Shown: positions 17,627-26,180 of the stretch, one piece after another
How positions within the stretch are numbered: position 1 is the stretch's first letter
Layout of the letters: each line of letters starts with the position of its first letter
Assembly (NCBI RefSeq): GCF_000055945.1
Contig: NC_008013.1
Coordinates: 1-39,794 of the forward strand
Direction: 5' to 3'
DNA: 39,794 nucleotides
Source of the DNA: Lawsonia intracellularis PHE/MN1-00
GTDB taxonomy: Bacteria > Desulfobacterota > Desulfovibrionia > Desulfovibrionales > Desulfovibrionaceae
Position numbers and translations under genes: made by a program
Notes under the pieces: model-generated
What the model saw: only the letters and a program-made list of their open reading frames with translations
Databases searched by the model: none
What the model was told of the DNA's origin: nothing

Positions 17627-18526
17627 TCATTTTGGTTGTTTGTAAAATATTTGTCCTATATGGTTTTCAGGTAGATAAGAGACAACCCAATGGTCGCAAC
17701 TTTCACAAGGCATTACACCAGAAAGATTAATATTTTCATGCGCTTGTCGTATACTATTATATGTTGGACTATTCCAACAAACAGCTATACCTTTATTTCG
17801 GACATTTGCTATATGCTGTCCAGTAACGCGTCGTGTCCAGTCATGATTGCATAATGCGACATCACCATTCCAATAGATTACCATGTCTTCAAAAACTTTA
17901 TGGCAAGCTTTGCGAGCTATTTTAGTTGGTTGTTTAAGACTTCCTATTTTACCATCCTTTGAATGTTCTTCATAAATCCTTACTCTATCTACTTTTGGTA
18001 ACCAAAAATCTATAAAATTTTGTATGTCAGAAGCATTCTTTTCTGTTTTTACAGCAGATACTTGTACTACTATAGGTACCTGTCGTTCTTCTTGTCGTTG
18101 AAGGAAATACAGGATATTATTTAGGATAATATTATAATCCATACCACGAATTTCTTGATAGCATTTTGGATCTATTGTATCTATTGAAAAAGACAAAAAA
18201 TCTAGACCAACATTAAGAAGTTTTTCTGTATTTTCATGTGTTAATAATGTAGCATTTGTTGTTAATTGGATAGGTCCAACATTATATTCCATCAGGTATT
18301 GTAGTATAATATCCCATTGAGGGTGCATTAAACTTTCACCACGAAAGAAAGGAACTACTGTTACAGGTTTATAACTAGCCATTTCTTTAATCAACTCATG
18401 AGCTAGTGCTACATCCATAATCCCAAATTCTTGTTCCATATGATGGCGTGGACAAAATTTACAGGATAGATTACAATAATTTGTTAATTCTAATGTGATT
18501 CTGGATGGGAAAGAAGACAAATTCAA
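17627..18526 (-). CDS. radical SAM enzyme with SPASM-like tail (first copy)
   Basis: 299 residues. Near the N-terminus C18-x3-C22-x2-C25 (YCNLSCKFC) is the [4Fe-4S]-SAM motif, followed by the FFRGESLMHPQW glycine-containing strand and LTTNATLLT. The C-terminal part has several Cys (KACHKVFEDM, ALCNHDW, PCESCDHW) in the pattern of a SPASM or Twitch domain that holds auxiliary clusters. Such proteins modify peptides, sugars or small molecules by radical chemistry; a dehydrogenation, epimerisation or C-C bond step is possible. It lies 61 bp after the acyltransferase gene and 20 bp before the aminotransferase. The substrate cannot be told from sequence. Confidence 0.85.
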   Translation of the reverse strand: MNLSSFPSRITLELTNYCNLSCKFCPRHHMEQEFGIMDVALAHELIKEMASYKPVTVVPFFRGESLMHPQWDIILQYLMEYNVGPIQLTTNATLLTHENTEKLLNVGLDFLSFSIDTIDPKCYQEIRGMDYNIILNNILYFLQRQEERQVPIVVQVSAVKTEKNASDIQNFIDFWLPKVDRVRIYEEHSKDGKIGSLKQPTKIARKACHKVFEDMVIYWNGDVALCNHDWTRRVTGQHIANVRNKGIAVCWNSPTYNSIRQAHENINLSGVMPCESCDHWVVSYLPENHIGQIFYKQPK

Positions 18527-18587
18527 AAACTCATACCTCCTTTTTATTAATCTATATATTTAACTTTACATATATAACATAACTTAT

Positions 18588-19238
18588 TTATATTTTATGT
18601 AATATTTTTGCTGGATTGCCGACTACAGTTGCTCCTGGTTTAACATCTTTTGTGACAACAGCGCCCATACCAATTAAAGCATATTCTCCAATTGTTATTC
18701 CTCCTCGAATGCAGGCATTTGTTCCAATATAAGCTCCTTGTTTTATATAACAATCTCCAGCTATACTAACTCCTGCAGCTAAAGATACAAAATCCTCTAT
18801 TATTGTATTATGATTTATAATGGTATTTTGTAGTATCAAAACATGGTTCCCAATGGTTGTTTCTGCAGCTATCACAGAACCAACAAGAGCTGTACTCCCA
18901 TGTCCAATTATTGCAGAGCGTGCAACATAAGCGTATGGACTAATAATAGATAAAAATTGATGATCTTTTAATCCTGAAGAACGTATAATATTTTGTTTTT
19001 GTGTATAATTTTTTGGACTTCCTATACTATTAACAAAAAAGGTATGCTGAAATTTTATAGCATCTTTTAATTTTCCTAATATAGGAAGATTATGGACTTT
19101 TGTAGACTGTAACATACTAGAATCATCTAAAAATCCTACACAAGATAGATTACTATTTCTAATATTGATATCTTTAATAGTATCAAGAATATCTATACTA
19201 TTTCCTCTAGCACCTAAAATAATAATAGTTTTATCCAT
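18588..19238 (-). CDS. NeuD/PglD-like sugar acyltransferase
   Basis: 216 residues. The N-terminal 80 residues hold a Rossmann-type segment (TIIILGARGNSIDIL; DDSSML; NSIGSP). From about residue 110 hexapeptide repeats follow (IGHGSTALVGSVIAAETTIG, then IIEDFVSLAAGVSIAG and IGTNACIRGGITIG), giving a left-handed beta-helix, with NHNTII supplying the probable catalytic His. It closes with VVGNPAKIL, typical of the family. These enzymes transfer acetyl or other acyl groups to an amino sugar made by a DegT aminotransferase, which fits its neighbours. First gene of the minus arm. Confidence 0.9.
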   Translation of the reverse strand: MDKTIIILGARGNSIDILDTIKDINIRNSNLSCVGFLDDSSMLQSTKVHNLPILGKLKDAIKFQHTFFVNSIGSPKNYTQKQNIIRSSGLKDHQFLSIISPYAYVARSAIIGHGSTALVGSVIAAETTIGNHVLILQNTIINHNTIIEDFVSLAAGVSIAGDCYIKQGAYIGTNACIRGGITIGEYALIGMGAVVTKDVKPGATVVGNPAKILHKI

Positions 19239-19367
19239 AATATCACTTGGATCTATAAAGAAGTTATAATTAAACTTACTATATAAGGTTATTTTTTAAA
19301 ATACATTACATTTTTATTATTTTAAATATCAATATAATAGGCCATAAAATAAATTCTGGAGGATAAT
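19239..19367. promoter_or_regulatory. divergent promoter region of the modification locus
   Basis: 129 bp separating the two arms. GGAGG at 19358-19362 is a strong ribosome-binding site for the glycosyltransferase. The centre is almost only A and T, with several TATAAT-like hexamers on both strands, but no single promoter can be fixed. Being the only upstream region for about 13 kb of genes, it is the natural control point. Confidence 0.55.
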
Positions 19368-20597
19368 ATGTTTCCATCACGTAAAATTTTTATAGGACTA
19401 GAAGATATAGCTTCTATAATCGAAAATTATACACTTGGATTTAATTCTCTTGGATTTGATGTGTTTTCTGTTGTTAATAGTCAAGCTTCAATATGTGCAA
19501 GCCCTTGTGATATAGTATTAAAAGATCATCTCCCACCACTAAGACGTAGAATGACTATGCGACAAAAACAAGAATATATACAAAAACGAATAAACCTTAT
19601 TAGAAAAGTTTTTGAAAAAGCAATAAAAGAGTGTGATATATTTCTTTTTATTTGGTCCAGCTTTTCCCCTGATTATTCTGATCTTCCAATATTAAAAGCA
19701 TTAGGTAAAAAAATTATTTTTGTTTTTGTAGGTTCAGACTGTCGATGGAGGACTGCCTATAATCAAGATATGTTACAACATGGATTAGATATTTTACCTC
19801 CTGGATTTAATGATGGTGAACAACAACTTAAAGAGATTACGTTAAGATTGATTATGGCAGAAAAGTATGCAGATGCACTTTTTAATACTCCAAGTCAGGC
19901 AGGACTAGCCTTAAGACCTTACTATAATTATTTACAATATCCGCTTAATGCAAAAAAATATGAGTCTAATAATCCTCAAAATAAAATTCCAGTTATACTA
20001 CATGCTCCAAGTGATAGATTCAAAAAAGGCTCTGATATGATAGAGGCTATTTTTTTACAGCTTCAAAAAGATGGCCTCCAATTTACTCCACGTGTTGTTC
20101 AAGGTGTTCCACACAATAAAGCTATAGAGATATATAAAGAAGTAGATATCCTTGCAGGACAACTTGGTACTGTTACAGGAGGAAAACAAGAAAGGGAATT
20201 AATGGCATGTAGAAAAGTTGTTGTTTCAGGGTTAAAACCAGAAGATTATCCACAATTATTGTCTCCTGATTGTCCTAATGTCCGAAGCCATTCATTAAGA
20301 GATATGTACATGGCACTTAAAATGTTAATCCCTAATGTTTCTCTTCGAGAAAAAATAGCATCTTGTGGACCAAGTTATGTCCGTACATATCATGACCCTT
20401 CTACTGCATGTGCTAAATATCTTGATGCAATTAATGGTACTACTTCACCTGATTTTATTCCACGTTTTTTGCGAGATACGTTTGTACCAGAAAAGAAATA
20501 TTTACCTGTTTATAATACAAGAATAAAGCTTGTACAGGACTGTCCTTGGTATAAAGAGTATATAGAACCAGGAACTAGATTAGGCCTAGTTTTTTAA
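19368..20597 (+). CDS. glycosyltransferase, GT-B fold (GT4-like)
   Basis: 409 residues, ATG at 19368 with GGAGG upstream. The N-terminal half has KIFIGLEDIASIIENYTLGF and IFVFVGSDCRW. The C-terminal half shows the donor-binding pattern of family 4 retaining enzymes: VILHAPSDRFKKGSDMIEA, then VPHNKAIEIYKEVDILAGQ and QERELMACRKVVVSG (the Glu-x7-Glu-like element). It should transfer a sugar from a nucleotide donor to a growing glycan or lipid in the cytoplasm. First gene of the plus arm. A small hairpin (20586-20603) overlaps the stop codon. Intact. Confidence 0.85.
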   Translation: MFPSRKIFIGLEDIASIIENYTLGFNSLGFDVFSVVNSQASICASPCDIVLKDHLPPLRRRMTMRQKQEYIQKRINLIRKVFEKAIKECDIFLFIWSSFSPDYSDLPILKALGKKIIFVFVGSDCRWRTAYNQDMLQHGLDILPPGFNDGEQQLKEITLRLIMAEKYADALFNTPSQAGLALRPYYNYLQYPLNAKKYESNNPQNKIPVILHAPSDRFKKGSDMIEAIFLQLQKDGLQFTPRVVQGVPHNKAIEIYKEVDILAGQLGTVTGGKQERELMACRKVVVSGLKPEDYPQLLSPDCPNVRSHSLRDMYMALKMLIPNVSLREKIASCGPSYVRTYHDPSTACAKYLDAINGTTSPDFIPRFLRDTFVPEKKYLPVYNTRIKLVQDCPWYKEYIEPGTRLGLVF

Positions 20598-20603
20598 AAC
20601 TAG
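20586..20603 (+). terminator. small hairpin at the glycosyltransferase stop
   Basis: CTAGTTTT / AAAACTAG with a two-base loop, overlapping the TAA stop. It could weaken read-through into the methyltransferase pair, but lacks a T-run and is not a convincing terminator. Confidence 0.2.
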
Positions 20604-20683
20604 ACAATAAATTTTATCTATTCGTTATGTTATAAAATACAAATAGATTCTATTACATATTTACACACTACTTTAAGGTCATC

Positions 20684-21587
20684 ATGGACGATATATTAGA
20701 TTGGTTAAAAGAAAATACTAATCATACTTTTTCTACTTACGTAAAAAGTAAAGAAGGTGCTTGGATTTTCCCCACACACTCTCCCAGGTCATGAGGATAA
20801 TGCTATATGGAATAATACAAAATTAGGACAATTAGCTCAAAGAAAATATTCAACTACTGCTTGGGAGACTGACTTTCTTGAGCAATTGTTACCTTCTTTA
20901 ATAACCTCCCATAACTTATGTATAGATATACCATTTATAGACGTGGGCTGTGGTGATGGGAGGATAACATATTTACTTCATCGGGTTGGCTTTAATAAAC
21001 TTGTGGGAATAGACTTAGATGAAATAAATGTAAGGAATGCTGCTTCTCAAACTCCTAGCTCATCTTTAAATAACATTGTCTTTATGACAGGTGATGCACT
21101 ATCTTTGCCTTTCAAACATAATACATTACAACAAATATTTATTAGTGGGCTACCCTCTCTTTCAAACGTATTTTTGAATATATATCCTTTTTTAACAGAT
21201 AGCTCTATGGGGGGGGGGGGGATACTCCTTTGTCTTACAGCAACCGCATTAGAAGCAGCTCTTATTTATGCTCTTACTAGAGGAGATTGGAAAGAATTTA
21301 TCCATATTATAGAAACACAAACTCGTGCTGCTTCTTGGGAAAACAAAAATATTCGCTATCCTATTACAATAGTAGAAAATGTTATTAATGAAGCCAAACA
21401 AGCTGGATTCTCTTTAGAAGCTAAGTATGGCATCCCTATTTTTGCTAGTCTTGTCTTTGGTGCATTATGTCAACAACAAACTCTTAATGAAGATGATAAA
21501 GAACTATTATATAATATATTATATACAATTCCTTCCATAAATCTACATTTTATGAGACAATCCCTTCTTATCTTTAGAAAACAATAA
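20684..21587 (+). pseudogene. methyltransferase (tandem copy 1), frameshifted, with 13-G tract
   Basis: Comparison with the tandem copy at 21675 shows that the true start is ATG 20684 (AAGG upstream, first residues MDDILDWLKENT), not a GTG at 20757 that opens the longer frame. One extra T in the run at 20766-20769 shifts the frame, leading to TGA at 20792-20794. After the shift the frame is open to 21587 and contains the SAM site (FIDVGCGDGRITYLLHRVG, GIDLDE). A run of 13 G at 21209-21221 codes for M-G-G-G-G where copy 2 has Q-N-G-K; the tract is in frame at its present length. As sequenced, the protein is truncated unless the T-run slips or translation restarts. It could be decay, a phase-OFF variant or a base-call error. 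Acceptor unknown. Confidence 0.75.
21209..21221 (+). repeat. poly-G tract, 13 bases, inside methyltransferase copy 1
   Basis: Thirteen consecutive G in an otherwise AT-rich replicon; with its 10-G counterpart it is by far the longest G run here. Tracts of this length slip during replication and in many pathogens switch surface-glycan genes. Confidence 0.9.
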
Positions 21588-21674
21588 AATTTTATATCTA
21601 ACTATAACCTCTTTTAACTAAATCAAAATATAATGTATACTATAACCATCTATAATAGTAATAATTTCTAAATT

Positions 21675-22562
21675 ATGTATAGCACTCTAACTTGGTTAAA
21701 AGAAAACACTGACACTACATTTTCTTATTATACAAAAAGTAAAGAAGGTGCTTGGATTTCTCCATATACTCTTCCAGGGCATGAGGATAATGCTATATGG
21801 AATAATACAACACTAGGGAAATCAGTTTTAAACAAATATTCAACCACTTCTTGGGAAACTGACTTTCTTGAACAATTATTACCTTCTTTAATAACTTCAC
21901 ATAAACTATGTAGTGATACGCCATTAATAGACCTAGGTTGTGGTAATGGAAGAGTCACATATTTGCTTCATCGAGTTGGTTTTAATAAGCTTGTTGGAAT
22001 AGACCTAGATGAAATGAATGTAAATTATGCTGCTTCTCAAATTCCTGCTTCATCTTTAGATGACATTATTTTTATGATGGGAAATACATTACATTTACCT
22101 TTTAAACAACAATCATTATCACAAATTTTTATCAGTGCATTACCATTTTTAACGACTGTTTTCTCATCTATAAAACCATTAATTAAACAAAACGGGAAAT
22201 TACTTTACCTTACATCTACTTCATTAGAAGCAGCTCTTACTTATGCTTTAGTTAGGAATGATTGGGAAGAATTCGTCCGTATTATGGAAACACAAACCCG
22301 TGCTGCTGCTTGGGAAAATAAAAGTATTCGTTACACTACACCCATAGCAGAAGCAATTATAATGTATGCTGAAGAGGCTGGCTTCTCTTTAGAAGCTCAG
22401 TATGGCATTCCTATCTTTGCCAGCCTTATCTTTGGTGCATTATGTCAACAACAAACTCTTAATGAAGATAAAAAAGAATTCTTATATAATAAATTGCATG
22501 AACTTGCCTCTATAAGCAACCGATTTGTACGTCAACATTTACTTATCTTTCAAAAAGAATAA
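21675..22562 (+). CDS. SAM-dependent methyltransferase (tandem copy 2)
   Basis: 295 residues, ATG at 21675. SAM-binding core: LIDLGCGNGRVTYLLHRVG (motif I), GIDLDEMNVNYAASQ, then FMMGNTLHLPFKQQSLSQIF. Around it are family-specific stretches shared with copy 1: GAWISPYTLPGHEDNAIWNN, WETDFLEQLLPSLITSH, and the near C-terminal YGIPIFASLIFGALCQQQT. The two copies agree over nearly their whole length and arose by tandem duplication. This copy has no frameshift and no G tract (it has QNGKLLYL there), so it may supply the activity whatever the state of copy 1. Its stop is 6 bp before the second aminotransferase. Target unknown, presumably a sugar. Confidence 0.85.
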   Translation: MYSTLTWLKENTDTTFSYYTKSKEGAWISPYTLPGHEDNAIWNNTTLGKSVLNKYSTTSWETDFLEQLLPSLITSHKLCSDTPLIDLGCGNGRVTYLLHRVGFNKLVGIDLDEMNVNYAASQIPASSLDDIIFMMGNTLHLPFKQQSLSQIFISALPFLTTVFSSIKPLIKQNGKLLYLTSTSLEAALTYALVRNDWEEFVRIMETQTRAAAWENKSIRYTTPIAEAIIMYAEEAGFSLEAQYGIPIFASLIFGALCQQQTLNEDKKEFLYNKLHELASISNRFVRQHLLIFQKE

Positions 22563-22568
22563 CAAACT

Positions 22569-23621
22569 GTGATTACTCATTCAAAAACCAGTCTCTCTAC
22601 TGACGATATCACCAATGTTTTAGCAACATTATTATCAGGGGATATTAGCGATAATAAGGAACGTAAAAATTTTGAAAAAGCAATGGCTAAATATGTAGGA
22701 AATGCTTATTCAGTAGCAACAAGTAGTGGAACATTAGCACTTCAGTTAGCATTACGTCTTATGAAAATAGGGGGGGGGGACGAAATATTGGTCCCTACAT
22801 TTGTTTGTGATGATATTTTATCTGCTGTACATCAAGTAGGGGCAAAAGCTATTCCTGTAGATATAGATACAACAACTTTTAACATAAACCCAGAGGATGC
22901 AGTATCACGTATTACAAAAAAAACAAAAGCTATTATCCTTGTTCACATGTTTGGATTACCAAATGAAATGGAAAAATTTCAAAATTTCCCTGTACCAATC
23001 ATAGAAGATTGTGCTCATAGTTTAGGAGCTACATGGAATAAAAAGTTTGTAGGAACTTTTGGCCATATTTCTACATTTTCCTTTCATGGGCTAAAACTAC
23101 TAACATGTGGGGAAGGAGGAATGCTTATGACAAATTCACAAAAAATTATTCAACATCATAAAGAAATATTAGAACCAAATTTTATGACTGGTGGTTATAA
23201 GTTAGATTATCATCTTAGTGACATCCTAGCAAAACTTGGTTTAAGCCAGTTACAATCTTTCCCTTCAGTTTTAAAATTAAGACAAGAAATGGCCATTAGG
23301 TATACAAAAACATTAACAAATTTATCTCAAACATTTCTTCCTATAATTAAAACAAAAAATCAAATATCTAGTTGTTTCCGATATGTCTTACGACATAAAA
23401 CATTACAATTTTCAACTCTTGAAAAAATGTTTATAAATCGTGGTATTATTATAAGGAGGCCAGTAAAAAATTTACTTCATAGGCTTTTAGGATTAAAAGA
23501 TAATAACTATCCTATAGCTTCAGAATATTTTGAACATATCTTTTCTATTCCTTTTTATCCTTCACTAACTAAACTAGAAGAAAAAACTGTTTTACATGAG
23601 ACAAAAACAATTCTTGGCTGA
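22569..23621 (+). CDS. DegT-type aminotransferase (second copy), with 10-G tract
   Basis: 350 residues; GTG at 22569. PLP signatures: SVATSSGTLALQLALRLM, GGGDEILVPTFVCDD, PIIEDCAHSLGATW (Asp147), and FSFHGLKLLTCGEGGML with the expected Schiff-base Lys176. It is clearly diverged from the first copy, so probably has a different keto-sugar or position. The usual IGPGDE loop is here IGGGDE and is encoded by ten consecutive G (22770-22779, codons 68-70 and the first base of 71). At ten the frame is ON; a change of one or two G would cut the protein at about residue 70 or soon after. Coupled to the methyltransferase upstream and ATP-grasp gene downstream. Confidence 0.9.
   Translation: MITHSKTSLSTDDITNVLATLLSGDISDNKERKNFEKAMAKYVGNAYSVATSSGTLALQLALRLMKIGGGDEILVPTFVCDDILSAVHQVGAKAIPVDIDTTTFNINPEDAVSRITKKTKAIILVHMFGLPNEMEKFQNFPVPIIEDCAHSLGATWNKKFVGTFGHISTFSFHGLKLLTCGEGGMLMTNSQKIIQHHKEILEPNFMTGGYKLDYHLSDILAKLGLSQLQSFPSVLKLRQEMAIRYTKTLTNLSQTFLPIIKTKNQISSCFRYVLRHKTLQFSTLEKMFINRGIIIRRPVKNLLHRLLGLKDNNYPIASEYFEHIFSIPFYPSLTKLEEKTVLHETKTILG
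22770..22779 (+). repeat. poly-G tract, 10 bases, inside aminotransferase copy 2
   Basis: Ten G in codons 68-71, at the conserved IGPGDE loop of the aminotransferase. At the present length the reading frame is intact. A slip of one base would truncate the enzyme. Confidence 0.9.
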
Positions 23622-23627
23622 TAGATT

Positions 23628-24695
23628 ATGGCAAATATCTTACTTACATCTGTTGGAAATGATGGTGCACAAGCTATTATAAAAGCATTAAGAATTCCAG
23701 AAGGGAATAATGATATAGACACTCTCATTGGTATAGATAGTAATCCTCATGCCTATGGTCTTTATATGACAGATTATAGTTATATTGTCTCTCAAAGATC
23801 TAATGCTACTTCTTTACTAGAAGAATTACACCATATTATTAATATACACCATATTAATCTTGTTTTACCATTATCGACAGAAGATCAATCTTTTTATGCA
23901 CACTATGCCTCTAAAATAGAGCAATGGGGCTGTAAAGTACAACATTCTCCTGAAAAGTCTATCACAATAGCTAATAATAAACATCTACTACTTCCTTTTC
24001 TACAAGAACATGGTTTAGAAGTACCATATTTTCGTATAGCTCATAACTGTACTGAGCTAGAAAATCTTTTATATGAATTTGATGCTAAACATAATCCTAT
24101 TGTAATAAAACGAGCATTTAGTACTGGAGCATGTGGTGTAAAAATTGTTATCCCATCAACTGATACACTAGAAAGAATGTTTGATAGAACTAATATTTAT
24201 ATTTCAATCGATGAATTACTCTTTTGGATGGATAAAATTAATGATACAATGCCAATATTACAAATATCTGAATTTCTACCTGACACAAAATATAGTGTAG
24301 ATGTTTTTCTTCACAATGGTAAAGCGATTGAAGCATGTGTCCGCACAGAAGAAAAGCGTATTTATGGCACATCATTATATGGTGTTACAATTGAAGATGA
24401 AGAATTATATGAAATTGGTTTACAAGCTGCATCTTCTCTATTGTTAGAAGGGACTGTTAATATAGAGTTAGGGAAAGATAGAAATAAAAGAGCTAAAATT
24501 ATAGAAATTAATCCACGATTTCCTGCAAGTATTGATCATACAGTAACCGCTGGTTGTAATATGCCACTCTGGGTCGTACAAGCAGCATTAGGGAAACCTT
24601 TTAAAGTTAATAAGCCTTATTATAATGTGCCTTATTTTCGTCATTGGACATTTTTATCTAATAAAAATATACCATTAAAAATTGGTAGGAAATAG
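23628..24695 (+). CDS. ATP-grasp carboxylate-amine ligase (CarB/PylC-like)
   Basis: 355 residues, ATG at 23628, six bp after the aminotransferase stop. An N-terminal nucleotide-binding-like part (NILLTSVGNDGAQAIIKAL) is followed by the ATP-grasp: HSPEKSITIANNKHLLLPFL, NPIVIKRAFSTGACGVKIV (ATP-binding strand and loop), EFLPDTKYSVDVFL, and GTVNIELG then AKIIEINPRFPAS (metal-binding Glu and Asn). These ligases join a carboxylate to an amine through an acyl phosphate, so it may put an amino acid on an amino sugar or make a small peptide-like bond. Its TAG stop is directly followed by the ATG of the next gene. Confidence 0.85.
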   Translation: MANILLTSVGNDGAQAIIKALRIPEGNNDIDTLIGIDSNPHAYGLYMTDYSYIVSQRSNATSLLEELHHIINIHHINLVLPLSTEDQSFYAHYASKIEQWGCKVQHSPEKSITIANNKHLLLPFLQEHGLEVPYFRIAHNCTELENLLYEFDAKHNPIVIKRAFSTGACGVKIVIPSTDTLERMFDRTNIYISIDELLFWMDKINDTMPILQISEFLPDTKYSVDVFLHNGKAIEACVRTEEKRIYGTSLYGVTIEDEELYEIGLQAASSLLLEGTVNIELGKDRNKRAKIIEINPRFPASIDHTVTAGCNMPLWVVQAALGKPFKVNKPYYNVPYFRHWTFLSNKNIPLKIGRK

Positions 24696-26174
24696 ATGAT
24701 AGTACCTCCCAAAATGACAAAAGCTCAAATAGGAGCCTTAGAAGAACGACTTTTTTCTGGGAACTGATCTAGTAAAGATATTGACCTCTTGTCTTCTTTA
24801 TATCAACAACAAAATAACATAGCACAATGGGGACGTATAACTGATATTAAAAATAAAGCTAATGAACTTATATATATATATATAAGAAAAGAAAAAATCT
24901 TCTTGCAAAAGAATGCTACATTTTCTCATAAGTCAGGGGTCTATATATTTCCTTTTACAAAAAAGAATAACTTTTTAAATCCATCAGAACAACACAATAT
25001 CTTTCTTCTTTGTTACCTATTAAAAGAATCTATTTATGATGAGCTTATTATAGATAGTAAAATCTACACAGAACATATTGAAATTGCACTATTTTTAATA
25101 GAATGTTGCAACTTATATAACAAAAAATGTCGTATTGTAGATAAAGAACTGCCTAATATTGTATCCGATACAAATGATACAAAACAAGTTCAAAAAATGT
25201 TAATGCTTCCATCTGAAATAGCTATATTACCACTAACTGGGACCTGTAATGTAAAGTGTCGCTTTTGTGAACAAGCTTATACAAAAATTCCATACCGGAA
25301 AATGGATTTTGATATATTTTGTCAAACAATTAATGCCATCCCAGATAAAATGTTCATAAAAGTAGGTCTGACACCTTTTCAAGAACCTCTTTCTACAAAA
25401 GTTTTTAATCGTTATCTTGAATATGCACTAAAAATACGTCCAGAAGCTAATATATCATTTAATACTAATGGAACATTTCTTACTAAGGAGGTAAGCCAAT
25501 GGCTAGTAGATATTGGTCTGAAAACTATTGTAATCTCTCTTAATATGCCTGATCCTGTAAGTTACCAAAATTTTATAGGTAAAAATCTTTTTAACAAAGT
25601 TGTTTCTAATATAGAAACATTATGCTGTATTAAAAAACAACAAAATAGTCGTTATCCTAAAGTAATTGTACAATATTTGAAGCTACCTCCAGTTCTTGGG
25701 CAAGAATCTGTATTACAACAACGATGGGGAAATATAGCTGATACTGTTTGGTTTCGTAATGTAGCTGCTCCTACAAGTGATCCTCAAAAATTAGCAGCAT
25801 TTAAAAAAATTAATCCACAATTACCAGAAACCAGCCTTCTAGGAGAAGAAGCTCTACCCTGTATGAGTACTATGGTCACCTGCGCTATTGATATGTTTGG
25901 CTATTATCTTCCTTGTTGCACAACGCTTATCGAAAGATGTAATTCAGGCAAAAGAAAATTTAAATTTTTAGAATTTGGTCATGTTACAAACATGGATGTA
26001 CAAACTGCATGGAGTAGCAAAAAACTACAACAAATACGGGCCTGGCAATTAGCTGGTCTTATTGGCTCATGCAATCGTTGTACAAGTAATCAATCAAATT
26101 TAGTACAACTCTATTCATTAAAAAACGGTATTATACAAAATTGTTATTTACGTAATATAAAAAAATACAAATAG
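24696..26174 (+). pseudogene. radical SAM enzyme (second copy), in-frame TGA near the start
   Basis: The natural start is ATG 24696, touching the ATP-grasp stop. From it the frame reads MIVPPKMTKAQIGALEERL and meets TGA at 24765-24767 (codon 24). It is then open again in the same frame to 26174, with only a weak TTG at 24789 to restart. The body (461 residues from that TTG) has LPLTGTCNVKCRFCEQAY (C-x3-C-x2-C), FNTNGTFLT, and a Cys-rich SPASM-like end (PCMSTMVTCAIDM, YYLPCCTTL, GSCNRCTSN). A (TA)8 tract lies at 24869-24884. It may be dead, a restart gene, or translated by UGA read-through; the first is simplest. The body is otherwise undamaged, so the mutation is probably recent. Confidence 0.75.
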
Positions 26175-26180
26175 TATCTT

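Noticed and set aside
20249-20260. DnaA-box-like TTATCCACA in the glycosyltransferase
   Set aside because: Single site inside a coding region far from the iterons; expected by chance.
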